Positions 48,553-60,807 of a stretch of 64,000 nucleotides of DNA are shown one piece after another. The DNA lies in NCBI GenBank assembly GCA_026545225.1, contig CM048846.1, positions 16,119,001 to 16,183,000 on the forward strand, in the 5' to 3' direction. Source of the DNA: Cornus controversa (Eukaryota; Streptophyta; Magnoliopsida; Cornales; Cornaceae). A program made the position numbers and the translations under genes. The notes beneath the pieces are model-generated. The model was not told where the DNA came from. It worked only from the letters and a program-made list of their open reading frames with translations, and did no database searches. The stretch's first letter is position 1. The number at the start of each line of letters is the position of its first letter.

Positions 48553-51500
48553 TCAAGCAGTGCTTAGATGTTGCGTCGCAGTCCAAGACACTTCAGGATC
48601 TAGATGAACTTCTCCGATCTGGGATGAACAAGATAAAAAAAACATAATTAACTCTCATGATGAATTTAGTCATGAAGGCCTGTTGGATCAGGAATAGCAT
48701 CAAAGAACTGTTCAACCAGCAATGTAACCTCTTCACTGGATGGTAGAGAAGAAAATCAAAGAAAATGTTTGATATGATTTCTTGGGCTGAAACTCATTCA
48801 TTTTGATGCATCAGCAACACATGCATATAGCATCAAGAACAACCATTTTATAAAATAATAGCCAGTTGGAAGTAATCCAGTACCTTGGCATTTTCAACAC
48901 AGACAAAGTCCTTGTACGATGCTTCCATGCTCAGATGTGGATTCCACAGAACAGCATCAGACCAGCTGCATGATGAAGAAGAAGACAGTCAAATAGGTGA
49001 ATTGCAAAATATTGATTAAAACAAGACAAATTACCACATAAAGTTTCCAACTTACTTTTTACTCCGGATAGATATTACATCACCCAAACCGTTATCAAGG
49101 AGCAACTCATTAGGGGCTTCAAGGTAAACGCAATCTACAAATCCTGGAAAAGTAATCACATCCCTGTGTGTGAACATAGAAGTTAGAAAGACTTGAAAAG
49201 TATCTGCCGCAAGAATCAGTAAGAGAATTTCTGCAGTCCAAGTTATGAGAACTCATTAATTCCCATGAAAATGAAAAGTTTTGTCTAATTTCCCAGTTCA
49301 TATCGTGCAAATAGAGCATGTGCTTTTTCCAGTTCATATTGTGTACGGGGCATTTCTAGTTTCTGTTTGTGCATCATCTAATTATGTAATGTACCACTTG
49401 GTTCACTAGCCTGTTGGCAGCGTTCTTCCTAACTAGCAGAGGCTTGTGGGATCGAACAGTGGTATTTTGCACACAAACAACACATATAATTACATAATGT
49501 AAGCCAACATACTTCATTTTCCTATTTCAAATTGAATGAAATAGGAAAATACAAAGAATCTAATATTCAATGAAATAAAGTGCAGAAAATTAATGATCAT
49601 TTCTATTAAAGCTAAAAGCTAAACAAAACATTCCTTTACATATTAAAAATTAGGATATAGGGCGCATTTCGGTGCATCTATCCATAGATGTAATAAATTT
49701 GGAAAGTGCTATATTTGCAGCTTTTTGCTGCCAAAAAGCAGCCGAAATGGTCCCTCCTATAAAAATCTCCAATGTTTTAATGTATGAAGAAGATCATATG
49801 GTACAACGATGGACATGTACTCTTAACAAATGATACATTTCATGTGATGTATCAGCAAAATCAGTTGTATACAAATCCAACTTACTAATACAAGTTCAAT
49901 TTTTTTTTTTTTAAAGTTTAACTAAATTTATTGATAATTAAAGTTTTCTGGTATAAAAAACTATTCTTTCCTGATAAGAGTTATATGAGATATATATTTA
50001 TAAAAATAAAAAAGAGCTATATGAGATGTATAATACAGACCTTTCCTCCTTACCCTCTACTGGATTGGTAGGATCTGGAACTTTGTTTAGTGTCTTGCAA
50101 TCTTTCAAACCTTTCACCGATGCCCCTGTTACGGAAGCCTGCATGATAGCATCTAAAACCATGACAATAAAATTCTCCAGATTTCCGTGAACTCATGTAA
50201 CCCAAAAATTTACAAGTTCAGGCAATGCTGTGAATATAGAGAATAAGGTCCAAATAATTTGCTAGATTCTATAATTGTTCCACATCATCCACTATGCAAT
50301 CACTTTTGAGATCGATTTGAGTCCCCACCCCCAAATTTGCAATCATTCCGGTTAATTCTGTATGTCTAAATTATTCCATTTGACAAAAAATTGCCTTCAA
50401 TTTATCAGTACGCAGAATACGGTAACAAGTTGTATTTCTACAACCTAGTTTGTAAATTCAAAACTTAATTTGGCTGCATTAACATAGGCAACTGGATCTC
50501 ACAAGCATGGAATAGTGATACTTACTCGGAAATATGTATGCAGGGCAGTAGTAAATGAAAATGGCTTATTGTCAGTATTTGTGATCCTTAATTCTGTTGA
50601 AAGGCTTTTGGAATCAAGAATGACCTGCAGAAAAGTGAAAGAAACAAAAATTGTATATCATACACTAACTAAATGGAAATGGAATGCTCCATGAAGATAA
50701 ATAAGGTGGCATCAAAGGTACAAGTAACCTAGACATTTGACATTTCATTCTTAATACGTAGTTCCATATAATCTTATCAACTTGTAGGTGGTATAGATTA
50801 ATGCGGATACATCATCAGTGCCATTTAGACAAACCGTGATTCTGTACACAAGGAAATAATTAATGGACTAACCTTGTATAAAGCTTGAAAGCTGAAATCC
50901 CACATAGAACGACTGTAAGGACCATCCTTTAACTCTAGAGTAATAACAGGATTTCCATCCACATTTTCAGAATCGACAAGTGACCAATTCATATTCCTTC
51001 CAAACCCATGCTGTAAACCAGATAGGCATTTCCAAGACTCAAATCAGTATACAAAAACAGGAAGTAAATGCTAGCAGTTTTTTCAAAGAATCCTTTCATG
51101 AATTCATAGGCTGACGACCAAAAAGGGAAGAGTACAATTTTATTGACTTTCACTGTTGACTAAACTATGATGTTATTTCAGAAAGATCGGGTTTTTGTGG
51201 TGTCTCTGGATTGGACAATCCTCAATGAAAGCAACAAACTCAGTACAAGTGGTGTGTTTTCAGCAAATGATGTAGCAAACGGTCACACTTCAGTATCACT
51301 TTGCAAAAAATAGTGTTTAGGTTTGAAAATATTCAGCAAAGGCCCTTACTAGGGTGCGAGTGTGTTGTTAGCAGTATCATTAATTCATGAGAAAGACAAT
51401 TAACTCATAAAATGTGGTAAAAGAACAAATATATATTGAGGGACTAGGGATGGTTATCAGTGGTAGAGAGCCATACCTGCTGCATTGGGCCAGGTCCAAA

Positions 51501-54357
51501 CTGCGGGAAACAATGTGGAACACCTCCACTATCCCAGTAGAGATCCAGTCAGTACAGAAGATAAATTCCAAAACTTTAGGTAATAAGAGGACTCAAAGTA
51601 CATGTTCTATGTCGAAGGAAAGATAAATTTCAAATCCTAAAACAGTTATAGGAACATGAACTTTCCTTTCTTTTTTTTTGTGGTCATTAATCCACCAAAG
51701 GTTTGTAGGGTCTATAACTCAAGTATGAACAGTCAAAGAAAATGACAAGACATAATAACAGTTGCAATGCACAGCTGAAACCAATTCTAGAACTGATGCA
51801 GAGTAGAAGGTGATGGAATAATATGGGTTCTCATAATGAAAGTGGCAGGGAAATAACCTGATAGGTTTCTGCCCATTAAACACAGCATCTGGCCGAACAA
51901 AAAGGAGATCTTTGCTGGAAACTTTCCATGATGTAATGCAACCTCCAAATAAGTATAGCTCAGCCTCACTGCAAAAGGGATACACAATCAGACTGCAGCT
52001 TGTATTTGAAATGACACCAAGTACACAGATTTTACAAATTAAGCTTCATGTCCATATCAAATGTCTTTATTAAAACAAAGACCAATCTTTGTTAACTATT
52101 CCTGCTTTGTTGTCAGATTAAGAATAGAGTTAAACCTGGTCTTCTTACGGTAGCACAAAACCTTGCATGATATTACAAAACATTTTCAGGAAATTGGACC
52201 AGGATATGGACTCCATGCACAATTTGGATTCACCAATTATGGTGTCATTCTCAGCGACATTCTTTCCAGTGAAACTAATTTGTTTCACATCCTGCAAATC
52301 ACTATCTTGCCTGGCACAGTTTGTTTGACATCCTGCATCCCATGGCTGGCATGAGGAGATCACATCAATAAATGTTCTAAGAACTCATGGCAGTTTCCTA
52401 ACCCAAGGGGTAACAAAAAAGATTTGACTTGACATGAATGATGGTGTTTCCTAAAAGGCTGGAATCCTCATTTAAATGGTGACAAAGTCTAATTACAACA
52501 AACACGCCTTGGATTTTTGCTAAAAGCACCCTCATAAACCTGAACCAAGACAGGACAATGTTACTGACCACTTTAGTGGCACAGCGCGCACGCACACACA
52601 GAGAGTAGCAAAATAAGGAGCTTCAACAGAACTACTAACCACAACTGGCCAACACACATTAAGAGTGATGTCTGCTTACTGTTTCAAGATCTAAAAAAAC
52701 TGAGCATACTCTTATTCTGAAAGAAGATAGAATACCCACAGGTCTCAGAATTTGTCGCTAAAGTTGGATGGGGGCGTACATTTTGTTCGGTGGCTCCTTT
52801 TTATAGCATACAACTTTATATAGGAAGTTGGGCAATTCTGTTAGGCAGTTATGCAGGCATTGCCCCTTCCACAACATCTCCCCCCCCCCCCCCCCCCAAT
52901 AGGTAAATCACAGAACAACCCTTTTGTCCCATTGGGGACTTGAACCCTCAACCTTCCATTTCGAAGGAAAAGGAGATAATACCACTTGGGTTGAGCCCTC
53001 GGGAGGCATGTTCGAGAAATTTGTGTAGATAGACATAAATTACTCCTCTTTGACACTTCTTTTTTTCTTCGAAATCCAATTCCTCTTTAGGATATTATCA
53101 CCATTTCCTGCATTCTTCCAACTGACTGGCATGGTAGAGCTGACAAAATGTCACCTGAACGGACCGAACAGACAAAGGTCAACTAAGTGACTCCAGGATG
53201 ATTGCAGTACTTTGTGCCAAATAGTAATCTATCAGAGTGAAGAATGTAAGAGGAATACAGTGACTTCCATGCATTTTTTGTATCATATCAAATACCAACA
53301 CAAGATCAAGAGCACATGCGGAGTCACGAGGATTCAAGGGATGGCCTCTCAGAACTTGGAAGCTACGAGTACAACAACATTAGCAGTTTTCGTTACAACA
53401 GTATAACAACACCACCAAATTCTTGACATGCTCTTGTTTATTTCTTTTTTTTTTTTTTTTTCCAGAAAGTTCAAACAATCGCACACACACCTGCAATATT
53501 TTTCCTAGCAGGACTTGTACACTCATACCATAAGGACTAATGCCCATTGGGTTTGACATGCTCTCGTTGCTACCAAGATATAGGACCCATAGGTTAAAAC
53601 ATGTTCAGTGATTCAGCGTTCAACAACAAGATTGACAGCAAGCTTGATTTTGAAAGGAAAAAGAGCTAATGACAATCAAAAACAGCATAGCATTCAAATG
53701 TCATAAGAATTCCTTCTCCATTCTCTAATTCATAGATTTCCAAACACACATTATTCAAATGTCATAGGTATTCCTTCTCCATTCTCTAATCCATGAATTT
53801 CCAAACACCCACACAAATACACATGTAAGTTAATCTTTTTAAGAAACAATTAAACTCAAAAAATACTACGTACCTGCCATGAGAAGAAGTCAAAACGACC
53901 TTTGGTAAATTCCCTTCCCCTTCAGTAACTCGCACTCCCAAACAAGTCTTCTCTTTGTTTACACTAGCAGAAGCCATCACTGAGCATCTGTAACAATTGC
54001 AAAGTGTGATTTTTATTTTTAAAAAAAAAAACTACCAAAATAAGTATTAAATCAACAGCTAAAACTATTCAATGTCCATATAAATGAGAACAATTCAGCT
54101 GAATAATTGCTATAAAATCTTCTAAATTTGATCACAATAGAATCACCCGACCTAGAGCGATAGCGATAAGATACTAGAAACGAATATTGCACTTTCTTTT
54201 AGAGACAAATTTAAGAATTAGGAATCAAATAGCAGAGAGAGAGAGAGAGAGAGAGAGATGGATCGTTGATGACTCACCGGTTGACTCGCCGAAATTCCGA
54301 CCTTGAAGATGTCAATGTGGGGTGAGAGAGAGACCACGCCATGGAGACTGTCGCCAT
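48553..54357 (-). CDS. Glucose-6-phosphate 1-epimerase, plastid type
   Basis: Ten exons: 54357-54278, 53987-53874, 51968-51858, 51528-51477, 51010-50873, 50624-50526, 50138-50041, 49163-49056, 48965-48884, 48618-48553; 948 nt, 315 aa, all phases consistent. It is of the galactose mutarotase-like fold and should interconvert the alpha and beta anomers of glucose 6-phosphate. Visible motifs are LYLFGGCITSWKV, SGGVPHCFPQFGPG, QQHGFGRNMNWS (H120), FTTALHTYF (H194, a likely catalytic His) and FVCVENAK (E291, the likely catalytic Glu). The closest plant relative I recall is AT5G66530, a plastid form. The N-terminus MATVSMAWSLSHPTLTSSRS fits a transit peptide; other in-frame Mets are M6 and M31. Intron 2 (1.9 kb) carries a SINE and a tandem duplication. 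Confidence 0.94.
52880..53012 (-). mobile_element. tRNA-derived SINE in epimerase intron 2
   Basis: On the minus strand it begins CCGAGGGCTCAACCC, with A-box-like GGCTCAACCCAAGTGGTA and B-box GGTTCAAGTCC. It ends in a run of 18 G (18 C on the plus strand, 52880-52897), which is unusual for a SINE tail. It is in the same sense as the host gene. Confidence 0.7.
53692..53813. repeat. 61-bp tandem duplication in epimerase intron 2
   Basis: 53692-53752 and 53753-53813 share ATTCAAATGTCATA and TTCCTTCTCCATTCTCTAAT with few differences. It ends about 60 bp before the donor of exon 2. Confidence 0.9.
54233..54259. repeat. (GA)n tract in epimerase intron 1
   Basis: GA dinucleotides on the plus strand (CT on the gene strand), 19 bp past the donor of exon 1. 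Confidence 0.9.
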
Positions 54358-54409
54358 CTTGTAGGGGTCACAACACAACGGCCAATTTTCAGAATGAAAA
54401 TCCACACTA

Positions 54410-54450
54410 CACTGTGGGCTATATATATCTATATATATATTGGTTATGTT
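54410..54450 (-). promoter_or_regulatory. TATA-rich core promoter of epimerase gene
   Basis: On the minus strand, ATATATAGATATATATAGCCC ends about 60 bp before the first ATG at 54357, the right distance for a TATA box with a short leader. Repeated TA makes the exact box uncertain. Confidence 0.45.
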
Positions 54451-55838
54451 ATGCCTGGTATATAAATCTGGATATTCTTTTTCATATATATATATTTTCT
54501 TCTTCTTCTTCTTCTTCTTTTCTTTTTTATAATTTTTTCCAATGAAAAAATATATCTTAGAATAAAAATTAAGAAACTAAACTTGGATAGTTTTCATTAT
54601 TCATATAGTTGACCCTATAGTGATTATTATTTAATAACTTAATAGTCTTGAAAGTTAATAAGTCAACAAAGTTTCTCAAGTGCCTTTTGATGCAATTAAA
54701 TTGAAATTCATATTTTGGTGAAACAATCATTGATTCTATTACTTGATAATTAATAAAAAAAATTAGAATAAAAATATATAAATTACCTAGAAGTTCACAT
54801 AAAAAGAGAAATCTAACTATATTCTCAAATATGAACTGTGATTGTTAAATGAAAATAATATGTATGGTTATCTACCTACTTGTCTCACTAAAATCTTAGG
54901 CTAGTAATTTAATCTATCAATGTTATGGTATTCTTTTTATTGGCTTAGAGTAGGATTGTTGCAAGAGTAACAAAGATAATGCAAGTGAAGTGGGCTTCAT
55001 CACTGGCTCTATAAAATTTGAGGCTTTAGACTAAAAAAAAAAAAAAAATAGTCTTTTAATGTTTAAAATATTAACATCAAATAATAGTTAATAGTGTTTT
55101 TTTTTTATAAAAAAAATCAATTTTTTTACTTTTTGAGATGCAAAGTTACTAATTAGATGACTTAGTTGTTTATTGTTAATTTTTTAACTTTTTTTTTGTT
55201 GTATTTTGATTATTAGTGGTAACAAATTTATCAAGAGCTCTTTTTTTATATTGAATTATTTTATCTATTTTACTCTTTTTTTTAAAAAAGTTTTTCACAT
55301 TGTGATTCATATTTCTATTAGACATATTTAATAATATAAATAAAAATGACCACAAACTAAATATATAATTTCTATGATAACAAATAATAATAAAAGTACA
55401 AAATAAATTAAGTTAAAAAAACAAGATGTTCTTGTCTAATACTTCAACAAATTCTTCAGAAAAAAAAAAAAATGTATTGTGAAGAGGGATAAGGAAAATT
55501 ATAAAGGAAAAAAAAAAAGAAAAGTAAGAGTAGATCAAAAGTTTTATGACTATCCAATACTCGTTGAGATTAAATTGTAGGGCCCACCATTATTATTTGC
55601 TATTAGTTAGGTATAAGAATATAAGATGAATAAAATCTTTTATTGTCCTAATATTGTTACATTCCGCTGAAAGGAGATGAGGAGAACAAAAAAAAAAAAA
55701 AAAACGTAGGAGTTTAATAGAGAAAATCTAATAGTAAATAGAAAATTTATCAATTTTTATTACCACTTATCCAATAAAAATAAAATGAATTAAATTATAG
55801 AAGTTTACTTTAATACATTCTATTTGAAAGAAATATTT
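54451..55838. other. Intergenic, nothing recognised
   Basis: AT-rich, with a (CTT)n run at 54500-54518 and poly-A tracts. Short sequence GGGCCCACCATTATT near 55580 is of MITE style. No gene seen. Confidence 0.5.
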
Positions 55839-55849
55839 TTAGGAACCTA

Positions 55850-56560
55850 ATAATTGAAAGAAAAATTAGATTTTGGTGACCAAAATTAAAAAAAATTGCT
55901 TTACAGTGACCTTAAACTTAATAAAAGGTAAATAGGGACTAATTTTGAAAAATAATTGTCAATGAGTGACTATTTAACTTTAATGTCTAAAATATCCTCT
56001 TTTTTATCCTTTTTTCGTCTTCTTCCATCCCACCCCCAAATATGAAAGCTTCAAAAGACAAAAAAAGTTCTAGGAAAGAAAGTATATATATATATATATA
56101 TATATAATCCTAATTCCAATTTAAAAAATAAACAGTGTTTTTTTCAATCTATCCCGAGTGTTCAAGAAACGGGAAAAAAAAAAAAATCGTTAGGTTATTA
56201 ATACTAAATATGAGTTTTGTAATTAATTACACTCAGATTAGTTTATTTTTTTGGTTAATGAGATATATATATATATATTCTTTAGAATGTATATATGTTC
56301 TATACAAGTCATCGAATTCTTTGAAGTTTATATAATATTTGAAGTTGGAGTATACGGAAAAAGGATGTGGATTTAGGAAGAAAATGAAGGGTATTTTGAC
56401 CATTAAGATTAAATGGTCTCTCATTAGCAATTAATTTTAAAGTTTGGTCACTATCAAACTTTTACTAAGTTTAAAGTCTCCAAAAAGTAATTCTTTTTTT
56501 TAATTTTGGTCACTAAAATCTAATTTTTTTCATAATTGAATCCTATTGCTTTAATCACGT
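55850..56560. mobile_element. Long-TIR element, probably Mutator-like MITE
   Basis: Left TAGGAACCTAATAATTG followed by AAATTAGATTTTGGTGACCA; the right end, reverse-complemented, gives TAGGATTCAATTATG then AAATTAGATTTTAGTGACCA. The arms continue for about 150 bp through TGACC and ACTTAATAAAAG-like blocks. No coding capacity. It lies 400 bp downstream of the laccase stop codon. Confidence 0.75.
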
Positions 56561-56960
56561 GATGTTTTGGTGATGTCATGTGGTGGAGCCCATTACTTTT
56601 CACACATAAATCACTTTTAAAATTTGGAGAATAAATCATTATTCTTGTTTTAATATTAATACTTCAGTAGATAACAGAAGGAGAAGTAAAATGATATAAT
56701 TACTCTCAATCAATGCTAAACTATAATTAGAAGTAAGATATAAGAAAATAAACAACAATCCATTGTAGCTTTGCTTTGGGTTTTATTACACTTCTAGCTT
56801 CAAACAATCACAAACAATTTCCCAAACTTTTACTTCTTCTCACTTGTGATTCTCAAGAAATCTCCCACAACTTTTGCAGGAAGCAGCATAAAATTAACAT
56901 AAAGTGTTTGTACAAATAAATCAAACCCTTTTTGAGTTTCATCAAAGTTTAATCAAACTG

Positions 56961-59900
56961 CTAGCACTGTGGAAGATCCTTCGGTGGAGGCAGAATGGTT
57001 TGATCTGTTCCAGGCCCATCTTCTACCACAAATGCAGTTTTCAGTCCCCAACCAGTATGGAGCTCCAAATGACAATGCAAGAACCAAACACCTACATATA
57101 TAATCACACAAGTTATATCACAAAATTAATGTCTGTGTGAGTGTATATATATGTATCTAATGCAATATAATTACACAAGTTTGAAGACTATGCTTGATAT
57201 ATATAGCAGAAGTTCATGTTCCTAAATCCTTTGAAATAGTATTTCTATAACGGAAAAGGTTGAAGTTTAGAAGTGGATAGTTGTAACTTCTAAGGTCAGG
57301 CGCTTGTTCTCGTTGCGGTTGGACCACCCTACCTACCCGTCTCCCTAACAATGGAAGGACCTAGTAACGACTTAGACCCGAATTCCACCCGGGTGGGCGC
57401 TAAGCGTGGCACCGGACCAAGGATTGGGTTTGGCTCTGATACCAATTGTAACAGGTCGGACACTTGCCCTTTACCCAAAAATTTAAGCTTTTTGGTAGTG
57501 CTGCATACTCACCCATTTATACCCAATCACTTTTTCATTCGGATCCGATGTACGACAAGACCCTCTAACAATAGTCCAGTGCACAAGAGTCTCTGAGTGA
57601 CTGTTTTGTTGTTTGGATGTCACAATAAAACAATTTTATCGAAGTATAGCAATTTAATGCATAGGTAAAAAAAGATGGTATTAATTACCTGGATTGTCAG
57701 CTCTAAACCGAATTGCGGTCCAACCCCCAGTGGGAACTCCAACTGTGTTTCTTTCAGGAGGATCAACCAAGTTATATTTTGCAGGGTCTTTTGCAGGATC
57801 AAAGTTTCCAATACCAGTTCCAACAACAAAGAAGTTGTAGCCATGAAGATGGAACGGATGAGACTCAACAGTTAGGAGATTGGTGTCTTGTAGAACCAGC
57901 TCAACTGTGGAGTTAAAAGCAATTTTACTAAGCCTAGTCCCTTGGGAGGTGCCAAGATTGGCTGTGAGTGGTGCACCAGTATAGTTAAAAGGAGTGGGAG
58001 GCTTGTCAGGGAAATCAGTTCTGAACACCCCTTTTGTGCTGGAGTAGTGAGCTTGAAGAAGCCCAATTTGGGGCATCACAAAGGAGATATTGTTCAGAGA
58101 AGCAATGAGTCGCGTGCCATTAACGCACATTGGACAAGAGTTCCTTCCCAATCCAATTGTGTAAAACAGGTTTCTGTCCACTTTCTGTGGAACATTTGCT
58201 GGATATGTTTGGGTGTTTAAGCTCCTGAACTTCTTATTGTAGCTCAACGCGAACGCAGAGTCATTGGATGCAGGCAAATTGGGGAGTTTTGGGAGAATAG
58301 TATTGGGGATGCCTTTGTATTGTAGTATGGCAGTTGCAGTTCTGTTGTCTATGGGAATTGGGACGTCGATGAAAGGCCTAGCAGCCATGAAGTATCTGTT
58401 TGGGGCTTGGTTGGCTTGAACCAGAACAGTTGTTGTCTGACCCGGGGCAATGAGTATAGCTTGAGTTGTGAATTGCTTCGTATAGACTGCATCGATCTCC
58501 ACCACTGTCATGCTGTGGCCTGCAATGGCAAAGAAGAGTTCGTCGTTGAGAGCTGCATTGATTATCCTCAGGAGGTACGTCTTCCCCGGTTCAACTTCCA
58601 TGGCAAAGGTGTCTGAATACAAGAAAAAAAAAAAGAATGATGTATAGTCATTAGAACAATCAATAACAACATAAATCAAATTACCAAGTGCGAAAACTCG
58701 GATTCCAATATGAGATAACAACTTAGTGCAGATAATGCTAAAAGTTAAGTTTGTATTGAGTCTACTCTCGACAACCCTCCTATTACTAAAATGGGCAAAT
58801 TCAGCCTCTCGTCATTATAGAGTCTCATCAACTAATAAAGCAGAACACCATATTGGGTAATGTCCTAATATATATGTGTGTATATATATATATAGATGTA
58901 TATATATCTTACATTTTTCAGAGCATGGAAAGAGTGGCCCTGGCTTGCCATTGATTGTGTGTGCATCTGACATATTTGGTGGCAAGCCCAAGTTGTTCCC
59001 TTGCTTGACCACCTCTTCAACATCTGCATTCCACCATTCTCCTGCAACAAAATTAAACAAAATTGTAGGAGTTAAAATCTCCTTTAATTCTTTTATGATC
59101 AAAAGTGTCTATCGATCTTCTTAATTCTTTGTTGAAGTTCATCACCTAGCAAAATAATTTGTTCTCTGTTTGGCTGTGGGAATGGAAATGGGACTCCTTG
59201 TTTTGGCATGATAACAAGTGCACCATAAACTGTGGCTCTTAACCAAAGAATATGTGCATGCCACCATAATGTTCCCCTTTGTCCTGTTACATTGAAGTCA
59301 TAAACGTAGTTGCTTCCGGTCTGAATCGGACACTGTGTTATATAAGCCGGTCCATCAGCCCAACCGTTACGATATTGCTTCAATCCATGCCTACAGAAAT
59401 CACCAAACGAACCATAAAAAAAAATATTCAAAAGTCTGGTTGTTTAACAGTTTATAAGAACTGTTTTCTATGAAAATTCCGTTTAAAAATGTCTGCTTTT
59501 ATAGAACTATCTTTCGTAGTTCTCTGAAAAGAGTTGTGTTTTCTGGGTTATTGTGAATTGTTTTTCGGGTGAAAAATTTTATTCTCTTACTTTTCCTTAA
59601 ATTTCTATAAATTATTCCTTACCAATGAATGGACAAATTATATTGTGCATGGTTTGTAACATTGATCTGAACTCTGTCTCCCTCTCTAACATAAATAGTT
59701 GGCCCTGGAAATCTGCCATTTACAGTTACAATGGGCTTTGCATGGCACAACCTACTCACATTCTTCACTTGAACCTGAAAAAAAAAAAAGAAAAGAAAAA
59801 AAAATAGCGAAAACAAACAAAGCAAAACAAGAAAGTGAATATTAGCTAGCAAATAGAGGAAGCAAAATTAAGAAGCATGAGATCATGTAAATGGACATGG

Positions 59901-60029
59901 CAATGAGCTTAAACAACTCACGTCAAACTGGTATTTCTTTATGGCAGCTTCGGCTGGAATAAAATTGAAACCGAGAAAACCAATGAAAAGAAGAGTTAGA
60001 CCGGAGAAGAAGCTGTTGCGGATTGCCAT
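56961..60029 (-). CDS. LAC11: Laccase, LAC11 type
   Basis: Six exons: 60029-59922, 59774-59623, 59390-59146, 59041-58913, 58612-57689, 57091-56961; 1689 nt, 562 aa. A signal peptide (residues 1 to about 28) leads to the apoplast. This multicopper oxidase should oxidise monolignols with O2 during lignin polymerisation. All four copper signatures are present: HWHG (H86, H88), WHAH (H131, H133), HPFHLHG (H463, H466, H468) and HCHLELH (H525, C526, H527, H531), with L536 at the axial T1 position. Stretches such as [40 protein letters not shown] and [17 protein letters not shown] match Arabidopsis LAC11 better than LAC4 or LAC17, from memory. The usual WFMHCH is WFLHCH here. Intron 5 holds part of a small LTR element. 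Confidence 0.95.
57427..57570 (-). mobile_element. TRIM-like LTR with primer binding site (fossil)
   Basis: On the minus strand a 124-bp sequence runs from TGTTAGAGGGTCTTG to GACCTGTTACA (57570-57447). It is followed at once by TTGGTATCAGAGCC, the binding site for initiator methionine tRNA. That pairing of TG...CA ends with a PBS marks a small LTR element of the TRIM kind. Only one LTR was seen; the sequence on to about 57240 may be its interior. No protein coding. Confidence 0.7.
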
Positions 60030-60099
60030 TTTTGCCGGAGAAAAGGTTAGGAGGTATTGTTAAGTGGACGGATGTACACATATGGAAGGTGGTGAAGTC

Positions 60100-60106
60100 T
60101 AAGGTA

Positions 60107-60140
<34 letters not shown>
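60100..60140 (-). promoter_or_regulatory. AT tract serving as laccase TATA region
   Basis: A run of about 15 TA units ends 80 bp before the laccase ATG; on the minus strand TATATATAAGTACC forms its downstream edge. A TATA box inside a microsatellite could vary in length between individuals. Confidence 0.45.
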
Positions 60141-60143
<3 letters not shown>

Positions 60144-60807
60144 ATGTGAAGAGGAAAAGTTAAGCTATCAGTTTGTTAAAGGAGGAGTGTGATGTAACTC
60201 ATTAGGTAGAGAATGAATGAATTAGGGGATTGTGAGCCAAAGCTTATAAGCAACATAATGATTGGGACTTAAAGAGCCCATTGACTGACTTTAAGGCTTG
60301 GGAAACCAACTTGAACCTTGAAGAAGATTTTAGCAACATTTTTTTTAAAATTTGTTTTGGAATTTTTTATATAATATTTTAAGTTCAGAATTATATGACA
60401 TTTTTCATTTTGGGCATGAGAGGTACGTAAGGCCAACCTAACCTTTATGCTCTGCTGAGCTTTACCGTTAAGGTGAAGGAATAGCTTGGTGATGGTGATA
60501 TTACCAAGTGTGTGTGTGCGTGTGTCTATATATATATATAGTTGAAACCTGTGGCTGTTACTGTATTGTTTTTTAAAAAATTTGTTGAGAGAGAGTTTTA
60601 CTTCTAAGCTTATGTGACTTTTATTTGTATTCAAATTCATGACTAGGCAGACTAGCCAAGTCCATATCTCAATATATACGTTAATAAACCTATACATATA
60701 TCATATATAATGTATAAATGGCCTTGTGTTAATCGGTTAATGGATCAAATTAATGGTTGATTTTGGGAAGAAAAGGGATGGCCACTCCATTTGTGTTTCC
60801 TTGTATA
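60141..60807. other. Laccase upstream spacer
   Basis: Contains a GT/AT microsatellite at 60508-60540. A minus-strand open frame here is low in complexity and is not credible. No gene seen. Confidence 0.5.

Noticed and set aside
52880-53012. tRNA gene
   Set aside because: The same reasoning applies: promoter boxes without a foldable tRNA.
60269-60697. 142-residue minus-strand frame upstream of the laccase
   Set aside because: Low-complexity sequence with no domain, in a repeat-rich promoter region.
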